A stretch of 34,323 bases of DNA from Cytobacillus sp. S13-E01 (GTDB taxonomy: Bacteria > Bacillota > Bacilli > Bacillales > Bacillaceae_L): contig NZ_JARFVC010000040.1 of assembly GCF_029193815.1 (NCBI RefSeq), positions 1-34,323 on the forward strand, read 5' to 3'. Position numbers and translations under genes: made by a program. Every line of letters starts with the position of its first letter. The first letter of the stretch is position 1. Shown piece after piece: positions 17,400 to 26,467 of the stretch. The notes under the pieces were generated by a model. That model was not told the DNA's origin. It made no database searches and saw nothing but the letters and a program-made list of their open reading frames with translations.

Positions 17400-18335
17400 A
17401 TGAATGCAGGGATTCTTGGAGTAGGCCGGCATGTGCCAGAGAATGTGGTTACAAATCAAGATTTAGAAAAAAAGATGGATACTTCTGATGAGTGGATTCG
17501 TACAAGAACAGGAATTGAGGAAAGACGAATAGCAAGTGATGATATAGATACATCTGACATGGCCTATGAAGCAGCTTTAAATGCGATAGAACAGGCTGGT
17601 ATCTCTGGGGCAGACCTAGATCTGATATTAGTTGCTACAGTAACACCAGACACGCCATTCCCTTCGGTGTCGTGTATGTTACAAGAAAGGCTTGGAGCAA
17701 AAAAAGCAGCAGCTATGGATATTAGTGCGGCCTGTGCAGGTTTTATGTATGGATTAGTCACGGCAAAACAATTTATTGAATCAGGAAGTTATAAGAATAT
17801 CCTAGTAGTTGGCGTTGAAAAACTTTCAAAGATTACTAATTGGGATGATCGAAATACAGCAGTTTTATTTGGGGATGGAGCAGGTGCAGCAGTTGTAGGA
17901 CCTGTTTCAATCGGAAAAGGAATTCTCGCATTTGAGTTAGGGGCCGATGGCACGGGTGGTAAGCATCTATACCAAGAAGGGGAATATCTCGTAATGAATG
18001 GTCGAGAAGTATTTAAGTTTGCAGTTAGACAAATGGGAGAATCATGTGTTAATGTTCTTGAAAAAGCTGGGATTGATAAAGAAGATGTTGACTTACTTAT
18101 TCCACATCAAGCGAATATTAGAATTATGGATGCGGCAAGACAAAGACTTGAGCTTCCAGAAGAAAAGATGTCTAAAACGGTTCATAAATATGGCAATACT
18201 TCAGCAGCATCGATACCAATTTCAATTGTTGAGGAATTAGAAGCAGGTAAAATCAAAGATGGGGATTTAATTGTAATGGTTGGTTTTGGTGGTGGGTTAA
18301 CCTGGGGTGCGATTGCAATGCGTTGGGGACGATAA
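17400..18335 (+). CDS. fabH: Beta-ketoacyl-ACP synthase III
   Basis: FabH starts fatty-acid chains by condensing a short or branched acyl-CoA with malonyl-ACP. The complete Cys-His-Asn triad is visible: C112 in ISAACAGF, H236 in IPHQANIR, N266 in YGNTSAAS. The [10 protein letters not shown] end is typical. 311 residues is normal. ATG 17400 follows AAAGGGGATG at 17385-17394. It pairs with fabF 61 bases downstream as in B. subtilis fabHA-fabF, behind a FapR-like operator. Confidence 0.97.
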   Translation: MNAGILGVGRHVPENVVTNQDLEKKMDTSDEWIRTRTGIEERRIASDDIDTSDMAYEAALNAIEQAGISGADLDLILVATVTPDTPFPSVSCMLQERLGAKKAAAMDISAACAGFMYGLVTAKQFIESGSYKNILVVGVEKLSKITNWDDRNTAVLFGDGAGAAVVGPVSIGKGILAFELGADGTGGKHLYQEGEYLVMNGREVFKFAVRQMGESCVNVLEKAGIDKEDVDLLIPHQANIRIMDAARQRLELPEEKMSKTVHKYGNTSAASIPISIVEELEAGKIKDGDLIVMVGFGGGLTWGAIAMRWGR

Positions 18336-18396
18336 ATTTAAAAGTGAATACTATTCATACGTGCAAATATACGTTGATAAAAGGAGAGATTTATAG

Positions 18397-19635
18397 ATGA
18401 ACAAGAAGCGTGTTGTAGTTACAGGACTAGGAGCAGTAACTCCAATTGGAAATGATGTGGAAACTGCTTGGCAAAATGCAATAAATGGTGTATCAGGGGT
18501 TGGACCGTTAACTAGAATAAATATTGAAGGATTACCTGCAAAGGTAGCTGGAGAACTTAAAGAATTTAACCCTGAGAATTATATGGACAGAAAAGATGCA
18601 CGTAGAATGGATCGTTTTACACAGTACGCACTTGCATCATCGTTAATGGCAGTGAAGGATGCGGATCTGAATATTAATGATGAAATTGCACCTAGAGTAG
18701 GCGTTTGGATTGGTTCTGGAATTGGTGGAATGGAAACTCATGAGGAACAACATAAAATTTTCTTAGAAAAGGGTTATAGACGAGTTAGTCCTTTTTATGT
18801 TCCGATGATGATTCCTGATATGGCAGCTGGACAGGTCTCAATTGCACTTGGTGCAAAAGGAATTAATTCTTGTACTGTTACAGCTTGTGCAACTGGAACA
18901 AACTCAATTGGGGATGCTTTTAAGGTTATTCAACGTGGAGATGCTGATGCTATGATAACAGGTGGAGCTGAAGCGCCGTTAACAAATATGTCGTTTGCTG
19001 GCTTTACATCAGCAAAAGCACTTTCTTTTAATCCAGACCCGATAACAGCGAGTCGTCCTTTTGATAAAAACCGTGATGGCTTTGTTATGGGTGAAGGTGC
19101 AGGAATCATCGTGTTGGAGGAATTGGAACATGCTCTAGCACGTGGAGCTAAAATCTATGCAGAAATAGTCGGTTATGGTTCAACGGGTGATGCATATCAT
19201 ATTACACAACCAGCACCAGGAGGAGAAGGTGGCGTACGTGCCATGCGCCAAGCAATTGAGGATAGTGGCTTACAGGCTGAGGACATTAACTATATAAATG
19301 CTCACGGAACAAGTACAGGGTATAACGATAAATATGAAACACTAGCTATTAAAGAAGTGTTTGGTGAATATGCAAGGAAGCTTGCAATTAGTTCAACCAA
19401 GTCAATGACAGGCCATTTACTTGGTGCTGCAGGTGGAGTTGAGGCGATTTTCTCAATTCTTGCAATTAAAGAGGGAATAATCCCACCAACAATTAATTAC
19501 GAAACGCCAGATCCAGAATGTGACTTAGACTATGTACCAAATCTTGCAAGAAAGCAAGAAGTCCGTACTGCACTTAGTAATTCATTAGGTTTTGGTGGTC
19601 ATAATGCAACCATTATTTTTAAGAAGTTTGAATAA
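18397..19635 (+). CDS. fabF: Beta-ketoacyl-ACP synthase II
   Basis: FabF elongates acyl-ACP by condensation with malonyl-ACP. The thiolase-fold protein of 412 residues has the catalytic C164 (TACATGTNS), H303 ([11 protein letters not shown]) and H340 ([13 protein letters not shown]), plus the C-terminal GFGGHN loop. ATG 18397 is preceded by AAAGGAGAG. It is the second gene of the fabHF unit. The gap after it holds a possible small ORF and a terminator. Confidence 0.97.
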   Translation: MNKKRVVVTGLGAVTPIGNDVETAWQNAINGVSGVGPLTRINIEGLPAKVAGELKEFNPENYMDRKDARRMDRFTQYALASSLMAVKDADLNINDEIAPRVGVWIGSGIGGMETHEEQHKIFLEKGYRRVSPFYVPMMIPDMAAGQVSIALGAKGINSCTVTACATGTNSIGDAFKVIQRGDADAMITGGAEAPLTNMSFAGFTSAKALSFNPDPITASRPFDKNRDGFVMGEGAGIIVLEELEHALARGAKIYAEIVGYGSTGDAYHITQPAPGGEGGVRAMRQAIEDSGLQAEDINYINAHGTSTGYNDKYETLAIKEVFGEYARKLAISSTKSMTGHLLGAAGGVEAIFSILAIKEGIIPPTINYETPDPECDLDYVPNLARKQEVRTALSNSLGFGGHNATIIFKKFE

Positions 19636-19666
19636 CGAAAGAAATAAAGGTGACTTGGGTTTTAAA

Positions 19667-19759
19667 ATGGTGGAACCAATTGTTTTCATGTCTCCCGGTC
19701 ATTTCTTTAACGTACTAGGTGAAGGTTTAAGACAGTATTTTAATCGGAAAGGAGCCTAG
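19667..19759 (+). CDS. Possible small protein of 30 residues after fabF
   Basis: An uninterrupted frame from ATG 19667 gives 30 residues with a protein-like composition: EPIVFMSPGHFFN followed by a GEGLRQYFNRK tail. The nearest ribosome-like site, AAAGGTG (19646-19652), is about 15 bases from the ATG; a TTG at 19655 would be very close to it. The stop codon lies in the stem of the fabF terminator, so the frame would be the last cistron of fabHF. I do not recognise it, and chance is possible. Confidence 0.35.
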   Translation: MVEPIVFMSPGHFFNVLGEGLRQYFNRKGA

Positions 19760-19783
19760 GTGGTTTGACCTGGCTCTTTTTTT
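19750..19783 (+). terminator. Terminator of the fabHF unit
   Basis: GAGCC-t-AGGT (19752-19761) pairs with ACCTGGCTC (19768-19776) with one bulged T, followed by seven T. Confidence 0.85.
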
Positions 19784-19786
19784 AAA

Positions 19787-19853
19787 GATAAGAAAGTATA
19801 AAAGTTTTTACCTAGTTTTAGTGTCTAGCTCCGGGCGCCCTGCGCTTTTCTTT
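19787..19853 (+). repeat. Dispersed repeat, copy 3, internally deleted
   Basis: Only the two edges remain: GATAAGAAAGTATAAA through TCTAGCTCCGGGCGCC, joined directly to CTGCGCTTTTCTTT. The roughly 150-base folded interior of copies 1 and 2 is absent. In the full copy GCGCC occurs at both ends of the missing part, which would allow deletion between short direct repeats. The left edge (19790-19802) keeps the complete IS110 target. Confidence 0.8.
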
Positions 19854-19929
19854 AAGACGTTAATAAATAAGAACCTATATTTCCTACCTTGCATACCCTG
19901 ATTAGAAAGGTATAAATGGAGGTAGACGA

Positions 19930-20700
19930 ATGACTGTTATGCGAACGGATAAATGGTTACTAGATTTATATGATCAACCGGAAAAAGTCTGTGAAAATCT
20001 AACAGACCATTTTGATGATGCAAGTGCTTCAGAGATTTATCAATATCTAACTTTCCATGGAATGTATCATCCTCTTAAGAATGGCGATGAAATGATTGAA
20101 AGGCTTATAAAAAAACGGGCATGGGAGGTTGTCTACAAAGAAGAAAAAAGACTTAAAAAAAAGTGGTCAGGTCCTTCTGTACCAATCTATATATTTCCTT
20201 CTGATATTACAAATTCGCGAATTAACCGGGAGTTTAATGGGAAATCTGGTATTGCATTTAAGGATAAACTATTCCTATTTATTTCAGAGAAAACAACAGA
20301 AAATGAATTAAAAGCATTATTTACACATGAATATAATCATGTGTGTAGGTTAGTAAAATATAAGAGGAACGAGAAAGATTATACATTAATGGATACAATC
20401 ATGTTGGAAGGACTTGCAGAAAATGCAGTCCAGGAAGATTATGGTGAAGATAGCTTAGCCCCGTATATAAAATATTATTCTGACTTAGAGCTAGAACGGT
20501 TTTGGCAAAGAACAATTAAACCAAATAGTTCCATAAAGAAGAATACCGCAATGCATAACGATCTGTTGTTTGGACGTAAGTTTTATCCTAAAATGGTAGG
20601 GTATTGTGTAGGGTATTACCTAGTTAGAAAAAAACTGAAGGATAGTAATAAAGGCGTAAAAGAGTTAATGCTAGTTCCCTCAGAGGATATAATTTATTAA
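19930..20700 (+). CDS. yjaZ: YjaZ, DUF2268 predicted zinc protease
   Basis: This is a 256-residue protein with the zinc-protease motif HEYNH (H133, E134, H137) and a downstream EGLAE (E160, E164) that can supply the third ligand, as expected of the DUF2268 family. No signal peptide or membrane helix is evident, so it is probably cytoplasmic. Its substrate is unknown. ATG 19930 has GGAGG 7 bases upstream. It lies alone between repeat copy 3 and a strong terminator, in the B. subtilis position between fabF and app. Confidence 0.85.
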   Translation: MTVMRTDKWLLDLYDQPEKVCENLTDHFDDASASEIYQYLTFHGMYHPLKNGDEMIERLIKKRAWEVVYKEEKRLKKKWSGPSVPIYIFPSDITNSRINREFNGKSGIAFKDKLFLFISEKTTENELKALFTHEYNHVCRLVKYKRNEKDYTLMDTIMLEGLAENAVQEDYGEDSLAPYIKYYSDLELERFWQRTIKPNSSIKKNTAMHNDLLFGRKFYPKMVGYCVGYYLVRKKLKDSNKGVKELMLVPSEDIIY

Positions 20701-20728
20701 AAAACACATCCGTAAGGATGTGTTTTTT
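20699..20728 (+). terminator. Terminator after yjaZ
   Basis: AAAACACATCC and GGATGTGTTTT enclose a GTAA loop, flanked by A and T runs. It begins at the yjaZ stop codon. Confidence 0.93.
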
Positions 20729-20762
20729 AATATTTAGAATTAATGCAATTTTAAAAAGTGTA

Positions 20763-20831
20763 TTGAAATTGTAATGTATTTGTAATATTATAACACTAGT
20801 GCTTTTTCCAGACTATTTCCAAACTAGTGTT
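20763..20831 (+). promoter_or_regulatory. Promoter and inverted repeat before the membrane-protein gene
   Basis: TTGAAA (20763-20768), 17 bases, TATTAT (20786-20791) form a sigma-A-like promoter. Directly after the -10, AACACTAGT (20792-20800) is the reverse complement of ACTAGTGTT (20823-20831). The first arm covers the expected start point, so the dyad looks more like an operator than a transcribed attenuator. Confidence 0.5.
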
Positions 20832-20875
20832 TTTGGATAAAGAAATTTAAGGGAAGGTGTTGTAGATTTAATTAT

Positions 20876-21478
20876 ATGTCTAGCTATACAGTAACGAAAA
20901 AAAAGAAGACCGATAGCGCACAATTTCAGGTAACAGTAATTGTTATTTCTTTTTTATCGAGTTTCATTATTCCATTTATTATTCTTTATCCAATTCAAGA
21001 AATTTTATTTAAACCTGACAATGTATGGTTTTTTGAAGCACCATTAAGTACATATTTCACTTTTATCCTTGGAATTTTGTTTTTATCAATCGTTTTGCTC
21101 ATAAATTTAGTAGTTGAGGCTAGAGATAAACGAAAGAAGCAACTTAAATTATCTATGCTTGCAGCTTCGTTTGTTGTGGGAATAGTTGTTATTACTTTAT
21201 GTCTTTTTAACTATCAATATATGAATATGAAGGGTATCTATCAAAACCACTATTTTAGCTTCTCTGAAACCTTTACAAGCTGGGATGATATTACTGCTGC
21301 AAAGCAAACCTATATTAAGAAAGATAAAGTAACGAAAGATGATAAGTTTATATTCACCCTTAAAGACGGATCAACTCTAGAATTGGAAATGACTGCTAAA
21401 ATGCGAAAAAGTAAGGCGTTGATTCGACAAAGATTACTATCCAATGGCGTCAAATTAGAAAGCGTATATCCAGAGTAA
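20876..21478 (+). CDS. Hypothetical membrane protein, three helices and a C-terminal soluble domain
   Basis: This is a 200-residue protein that I do not recognise. Three hydrophobic segments (about 19-42, 58-80 and 92-112) are separated by a short loop and the basic EARDKRKKQLK. About 85 residues follow with SWDDITAAKQTYIKKD and FTLKDGSTLELEM, which look like the beta strands of a small PH-like domain (inference). The ATG at 20876 has no close ribosome site; GGGAAGGTG lies 17 bases upstream, so the start is uncertain. It is not at this place in B. subtilis 168. It is a single gene between yjaZ and the peptide transporter. Confidence 0.65.
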   Translation: MSSYTVTKKKKTDSAQFQVTVIVISFLSSFIIPFIILYPIQEILFKPDNVWFFEAPLSTYFTFILGILFLSIVLLINLVVEARDKRKKQLKLSMLAASFVVGIVVITLCLFNYQYMNMKGIYQNHYFSFSETFTSWDDITAAKQTYIKKDKVTKDDKFIFTLKDGSTLELEMTAKMRKSKALIRQRLLSNGVKLESVYPE

Positions 21479-21564
21479 TGGTATTTCTGTATAATAATTA
21501 ATAGATTAAATCACTTAAGTCACTTAACAAAAAAGACTGAATATTAGTAATTTAAAATAATATA

Positions 21565-21620
21565 TTGCAAGTTAGAAAAAAATATAATATTATTGTAAAA
21601 AAGGAAATTGTCTAAATATT
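21565..21620 (+). promoter_or_regulatory. Promoter of the first peptide-transporter operon, with possible CodY box
   Basis: TTGCAA (21565-21570), 17 bases, TATTAT (21588-21593). AATTGTCTAAATATT (21606-21620), just after the expected start point, matches the 15-base CodY consensus at 12 positions. CodY control of peptide transporters is common in Bacillus. The box is weaker than that of the second operon. Confidence 0.5.
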
Positions 21621-21663
21621 GGGGATACAGGTAGCGCGATTAATTTATAAAGGTGTGATTAAA

Positions 21664-22659
21664 TTGAATTCAATGCTTGAAGTGAAAGACCTTAAGACAG
21701 GATTCGATATAGATGGTGAATTTTATCATGCGGTTGATGGTGTTTCTCTATCAGTAAAACCGCGCCAAATTGTCGGAATTGTTGGAGAATCAGGTTGTGG
21801 AAAAAGTGTAATGTCACTTTCGATTATGAAGCTTCTACCTAAAGGGATTGGTAAGATCGCAGGCGGAGAGGTTATATTCCAAGGGAAAAACATCGAACAT
21901 CTATCAGAAAAAGAAATGAATAGTATTAGAGGAAAAGATATAAGTATGATTTTCCAAGAACCAATGACTTCTTTAAATCCAGTTTTTACAATTGGCTTTC
22001 AATTAGAAGAGATCATGCTTAATCACATGGATATTTCAAAAAAAGAAGCTAGAACAATGGCTATCACTCTATTAACGAATGTTGGAATATCAAGACCAGA
22101 CAAAATTGTAGATGAATACCCACATCAGCTTTCAGGTGGTATGAGACAAAGGGTTATGATTGCAATTGCGATTGCATGCCAACCAAAACTACTAATCGCT
22201 GATGAACCTACAACTGCACTAGATGTAACAGTACAAGCCCAAATACTAGAATTATTAAAAGGCATCCAAGAAAAAAATGACATGTCAATTATCTTAATTA
22301 CACATGATTTAGGCGTTGTTGCTGAAATGTGTGATGAGGTAATTGTAATGTATGCAGGTAAAGTAGTGGAACGTACAAACGTAGATAATCTATTTTACAA
22401 ACCACAACATCCTTATACAAGGCTAATGATGGGTTCCATCCCAAGGATCGATGATGCTGTTGATGAATTAGCTACTATTAAAGGGATTGTTCCTTCACTA
22501 AAAAACATGCCTAACGTAGGCTGTCGATTTGTTGATAGATGTCCATCAGCAAAACCAGATTGTAAAACTGTTACACCTAGGCTTGCTGAAGTTGAAGAGG
22601 GTCATGAGGTATCATGCTTACTTTACGAGAGCAGCTATCCTACAGAAAGTGTGAGGTAA
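21664..22659 (+). CDS. Oligopeptide/dipeptide ABC transporter ATPase, OppD/DppD type (first operon)
   Basis: This cytoplasmic ATPase of a peptide importer is 331 residues long. It has Walker A GESGCGKS (41-48), signature LSGGMRQR, Walker B LLIADEP, and the C-terminal oligopeptide-transporter extension with four cysteines (CRFVDRCP, a third C, and SCLLY). Related DppD proteins are reported to hold an iron-sulphur cluster there. The start was chosen at TTG 21664, 8 bases after AGGTG; ATG 21673 is possible, and an earlier start at 21619 lacks a ribosome site. It is the first gene of a D-F-A-B-C operon. It differs clearly from the appD product at 27924, so the two operons are not a recent duplication. 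Confidence 0.92.
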   Translation: MNSMLEVKDLKTGFDIDGEFYHAVDGVSLSVKPRQIVGIVGESGCGKSVMSLSIMKLLPKGIGKIAGGEVIFQGKNIEHLSEKEMNSIRGKDISMIFQEPMTSLNPVFTIGFQLEEIMLNHMDISKKEARTMAITLLTNVGISRPDKIVDEYPHQLSGGMRQRVMIAIAIACQPKLLIADEPTTALDVTVQAQILELLKGIQEKNDMSIILITHDLGVVAEMCDEVIVMYAGKVVERTNVDNLFYKPQHPYTRLMMGSIPRIDDAVDELATIKGIVPSLKNMPNVGCRFVDRCPSAKPDCKTVTPRLAEVEEGHEVSCLLYESSYPTESVR

Positions 22660-22663
22660 TCAA

Positions 22664-23653
22664 ATGAGTAATACTACACTTAAAAAAGATAAAGACAATC
22701 TGCTAGAAGTAAAAAATTTAAAGACCTATTACCCAATCAAAGGTGGGTTCCTTAGAAAAACGGTTGCACATGTTAAGGCAGTAGATGATGTATCATTTGA
22801 AATAAAAAGTGGTGAAACATTAGGACTTGTTGGAGAATCAGGTTGCGGTAAATCGACTACAGGTAGAACAATATTAAGATTACTAGAACCAACCGACGGA
22901 CAAATATTATTTGATGGACAAGACATTACTGACTTAAGAGGAAAATCCTTACGAGAAATTAGAAAAGACGTTCAAATGGTTTTCCAAGATCCGTATGCCT
23001 CTTTGAATCCTATGCAAATGGTGGGTGACATTGTCGCAGAACCAATTATAAACTTTTCGAAAAAGTCTTTGAAATCACTAAAAAGCGAAATAATGGAATT
23101 ACTTACAAAAGTAGGTTTACCTGAAGATGCCTATTATAAGTATGCACACGAGTTTTCAGGTGGTCAAAGACAAAGAATTGGTATTGCACGTGCATTAGCA
23201 TTAAGACCTAAACTTATTATTGCGGATGAGCCAGTTTCGGCACTGGATGTATCGGTTCAGTCACAAGTTCTTAATCTATTAAAAGAACTACAAGATGAAT
23301 TTGATTTAACATTCTTATTCATCGCCCATGACCTAAGTGTTGTAAAACATATGAGTGATCGAATTGGTGTTATGTATCTAGGTAATATTGTTGAGATTGC
23401 GGAAAAGACAAGCATTTATGACGAACCATTACATCCATACACACAAGCATTAATTTCTGCTATTCCTGTACCAGATCCAAGGAAAAAAAGTGAGCGTATT
23501 GTGTTGGTGGGAGATGTACCAAGTCCCGCGAATCCGCCTAGCGGTTGTCCTTTCCATCCGAGATGTCCGCAAGCAATGGCAGAATGTTCTGCTTCAAAAC
23601 CACAATTAAAGGAGGTGAAGCCAGGACATAGAGTCGCTTGTCACTTGTATTAG
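22664..23653 (+). CDS. Oligopeptide ABC transporter ATPase, OppF/AppF type (first operon)
   Basis: This is the second ATPase of the heterodimeric motor, 329 residues. Walker A GESGCGKS (57-64), FSGGQRQR signature, [12 protein letters not shown] Walker B, and the C-terminal four-cysteine tail ([15 protein letters not shown]) are visible. The [19 protein letters not shown] stretch is typical of the F-type partner. It starts 4 bases after its neighbour, with GAGGTAA overlapping that gene's end, indicating tight coupling. A 71-base gap follows before the binding protein. Confidence 0.94.
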   Translation: MSNTTLKKDKDNLLEVKNLKTYYPIKGGFLRKTVAHVKAVDDVSFEIKSGETLGLVGESGCGKSTTGRTILRLLEPTDGQILFDGQDITDLRGKSLREIRKDVQMVFQDPYASLNPMQMVGDIVAEPIINFSKKSLKSLKSEIMELLTKVGLPEDAYYKYAHEFSGGQRQRIGIARALALRPKLIIADEPVSALDVSVQSQVLNLLKELQDEFDLTFLFIAHDLSVVKHMSDRIGVMYLGNIVEIAEKTSIYDEPLHPYTQALISAIPVPDPRKKSERIVLVGDVPSPANPPSGCPFHPRCPQAMAECSASKPQLKEVKPGHRVACHLY

Positions 23654-23724
23654 ATAGTACTTTAATTAGGTTTTGTGTTTGAATAGTTTCAAAAATAAAA
23701 TAAATAAAAAAGTGGGGGAAAAAA

Positions 23725-25455
23725 ATGAAAAAGTCAACATTATGGGCTATCATGCTTTTGCTAGTAATGTCAGTGTTTCTAGCAGCTTGTAGCGGAGGCG
23801 AAGACTCAACAAATGATACAACTGAAAAAGAAACAGATACAACAGAAGGCACAACAGATACTGATCCTGCAGAAGGCGGCGTAGTTACTTTCGCAGTTGA
23901 TGCAGCTCCAGAAGGAGTTTACGATCCTGCATTTGCTGGTAGTGCAGTAGATAGCAGTATCCAAGGTTTTATGACAGAAAGTATTTATTCTGTCAATGAA
24001 AACTTAGAATATGTACCAAACTTAGCAACTTGGGAAATTAGTGAAGATAAGTTAACGTATACTTTTACATTCGAACAAGGTGTTAAATGGCACAATGGTG
24101 AAGAGCTTACAGTAGAAGACTACGCATATGCTCTTGAAACAATTGCAGACCCAGGTTATGATGGTCCTCGTTTCAATATGGTTGAGCACATTAAAGGTGC
24201 TACAGCTAAAAAAGACGGTACTGCTGAAACAATCGAAGGTATTGAAATTGTAGATCCATACACAATCAAGATTACTTTTGAAGAAGTAAAAATCAATAAC
24301 TTAGAAAACCTATGGTCAACTCCAATGCCTAAAAAGCATTATGAAGGTATTGCTGCTGCAGATCTAGGTGACTCAGAACAAGTGCGTGCAAATCCTGTAG
24401 GTCTTGGACCTTTCAAAGTTAAAAATGTTGTTGCTGGTGAATACACAGAATTAGAGCGCTTTGATGACTACTGGCAAGGGGCGCCAAAGCTTGACGGTGT
24501 AATTGTAAAAGTTATCGATCCATCTCTAGCAACTGGTGCATTCCAAAATGGCGATATCGATATTATGGAAATTCGTCCACAATCTGTTAAAGAACTTTCT
24601 GCATTAGAAAATGTACGTGTTGAAGAAACAACTGGTGTTTCTTACTCTTACATCGGATTACGTTTTGGTAACCGAGATGCTGAAAAACGCGTAAACGTTG
24701 CTGATTTCGATAAGTTTAAATCAAAAGAATTACGTCAAGCGTTGGTTTATGCGTTAAATCGTCCAGCGATGATTGATGCATTCCTAGAAGGAAAAGCAAA
24801 AGTGGCAAACACACCAATTCCACAAACTTTCTGGATTGCAGCTGATGAGTCTGAGTTAAATCAATACGAATACAACCCAGAAAAAGCTAAAGAATTACTA
24901 GCAACTGCTGGTTATGTTGATACAGATGGCGATGGATTTGTAGAAGATCCACAAGGTAAACCATTCAGCATTTCCTTCGGTCACTATGCTGGACCTGCAG
25001 CATTTGAAGGTCGTTCACAAGCGATTATCCAAAGCTGGAACGATATCGGTGTAAAAACTGAACTAGCAACTGGTTCATTAGTTGAATTCAACCTTTACAA
25101 TGAAATGAAAGATAATGATGATGAAGCATTAGAAGCGTTCTTCGGTTCTTGGAGCACTGGTTCAGATCCAGATCCATCTGGACTTTGGGGCAATGATTCA
25201 GAGTGGAACTATGGTCGTTGGGTAGATGCTGAAAACCAACGTTTACTTGATGAAGGTTTAAGTGAAAAATCATTTGATAAAGACTACCGTAAGTCAGTAT
25301 ATGTTGAGTGGCAAAAATATTTCAACGAGCAAATGCCTGCAATCCCATTATGGGAGAACATGGATCTTTATGGAATTAACAAGCGCTTAGAAGGCGTTAA
25401 AATAAGTGCTATTGGGTTCCAAGAAGATGTTCATTTGTGGACTGTTTCAGAATAA
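23725..25455 (+). CDS. Peptide-binding lipoprotein, OppA/AppA type (first operon)
   Basis: This is the extracellular solute-binding protein, 576 residues, SBP family 5. It has a lipoprotein signal with lipobox LAAC (C22), then an acidic Thr/Glu/Asp-rich linker (to about 50), then the binding domain (VKWHNGEELTVEDYAYALE; LRQALVYALNR; EYNPEKAKELLATAGY). A DxDxDG loop (399-404) just after the last motif is also present in the second operon's protein. GTGGGGGAA precedes the ATG. Its peptide preference cannot be read from sequence. It is likely the most highly expressed gene of the operon. Confidence 0.94.
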   Translation: MKKSTLWAIMLLLVMSVFLAACSGGEDSTNDTTEKETDTTEGTTDTDPAEGGVVTFAVDAAPEGVYDPAFAGSAVDSSIQGFMTESIYSVNENLEYVPNLATWEISEDKLTYTFTFEQGVKWHNGEELTVEDYAYALETIADPGYDGPRFNMVEHIKGATAKKDGTAETIEGIEIVDPYTIKITFEEVKINNLENLWSTPMPKKHYEGIAAADLGDSEQVRANPVGLGPFKVKNVVAGEYTELERFDDYWQGAPKLDGVIVKVIDPSLATGAFQNGDIDIMEIRPQSVKELSALENVRVEETTGVSYSYIGLRFGNRDAEKRVNVADFDKFKSKELRQALVYALNRPAMIDAFLEGKAKVANTPIPQTFWIAADESELNQYEYNPEKAKELLATAGYVDTDGDGFVEDPQGKPFSISFGHYAGPAAFEGRSQAIIQSWNDIGVKTELATGSLVEFNLYNEMKDNDDEALEAFFGSWSTGSDPDPSGLWGNDSEWNYGRWVDAENQRLLDEGLSEKSFDKDYRKSVYVEWQKYFNEQMPAIPLWENMDLYGINKRLEGVKISAIGFQEDVHLWTVSE

Positions 25456-25489
25456 TAGTATTTAATCCTAATAGATAAGGAGAATTCAC

Positions 25490-26455
25490 ATGCTTCAATA
25501 CTCACTTCGAAGAATTCTTGGCATGATTCCATTATTACTCCTTATCTCCTTAGTGGTATTCTCCCTGGCTAAAATGATGCCAGGGGACCCATTTGGGGGA
25601 GAAATTGACCCGTCGAACACAAATCCAGAATATATTGAAGAAATGCGAGAAAAATTAGGGTACAATGACCCAATTCTCGTACAATATTGGAGATGGGTAA
25701 CCGATTTTGTTCAAGGTGATTTTGGAAAATCAACAGTTTATAAAAAGCCTGCTGCAGAACTAATTGCACAGCGTATACCAAATACATTATTTTTAGCAGT
25801 AACATCTTTAATATTAACGTATATTTTCTCATTTTTAATGGGTATGTATGCTGGAAGAAAACCATATACAATTGGAGACAATTTAATTGCCGGCTATAAC
25901 TATCTAGCACTGGCTATTCCATCATTCGTTGCAGCAATTGTTGGAATCTATTTCTTCTCCTTCCAACTTGGATGGTTTCCATTTAGTGGTTCAGTTGAAA
26001 TCGGGTTAGAGGAAGGAACATGGGCGTATTATCAAAGTAAATTACACCATGTATTATTACCAGCACTAGTTTTAGGATTAATGGGTACAGCATCATATAC
26101 CCAATTTTTACGAAATGACATCATTGACAATAGTCGTAAAGACTATGTAAGAACAGCTAGAGCTAAAGGAACAAAAGAGTCGAAAATCTTTAATCAACAT
26201 ATTTTAAGAAATTCAATCATACCTTTAGTTACATTTCTTGGGTTCGACATTGCAACGTTAATTAGTGGAGCAGTTATTACAGAAACTATTTTCACATATC
26301 CAGGAATAGGACAACTATTTTTAGAATCTGTTACTAGAAGAGATTATGCAGTAATGATGTCGATAACAATGTTACTTTCGTTTCTAACACTTTTTGGAAA
26401 TCTAATAGCTGATTTACTATATGGCATAGTAGATCCTCGTATAAGACTAGATTAA
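25490..26455 (+). CDS. Oligopeptide ABC transporter permease, OppB type (first operon)
   Basis: This inner-membrane permease has 321 residues and about six helices. The N-terminal LRRILGMIPLLLLISLVVF helix and PGDPFG are typical of OppB/DppB. The cytoplasmic EAA-like coupling loop reads YVRTARAKGTKESKIFNQH, followed by LRNSIIP. The C-terminal DLLYGIVDPRIRL motif is characteristic. ATG 25490 follows AAGGAG. It lies between the binding protein and the C-type permease, 12 bases before the latter. Confidence 0.95.
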   Translation: MLQYSLRRILGMIPLLLLISLVVFSLAKMMPGDPFGGEIDPSNTNPEYIEEMREKLGYNDPILVQYWRWVTDFVQGDFGKSTVYKKPAAELIAQRIPNTLFLAVTSLILTYIFSFLMGMYAGRKPYTIGDNLIAGYNYLALAIPSFVAAIVGIYFFSFQLGWFPFSGSVEIGLEEGTWAYYQSKLHHVLLPALVLGLMGTASYTQFLRNDIIDNSRKDYVRTARAKGTKESKIFNQHILRNSIIPLVTFLGFDIATLISGAVITETIFTYPGIGQLFLESVTRRDYAVMMSITMLLSFLTLFGNLIADLLYGIVDPRIRLD

Positions 26456-26467
26456 GGAGGGCAAATC

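Noticed and set aside
1934-19853. The three repeat copies as a CRISPR array or attachment sites
   Set aside because: They are kilobases apart, over 60 bases long, folded, and lack spacers or cas genes; no integrase is present.
19884-19916. A promoter before yjaZ (TTGCAT, then TATAAA at 19911)
   Set aside because: Transcription would begin at or after the ribosome site (19918-19922), leaving yjaZ without a usable leader.
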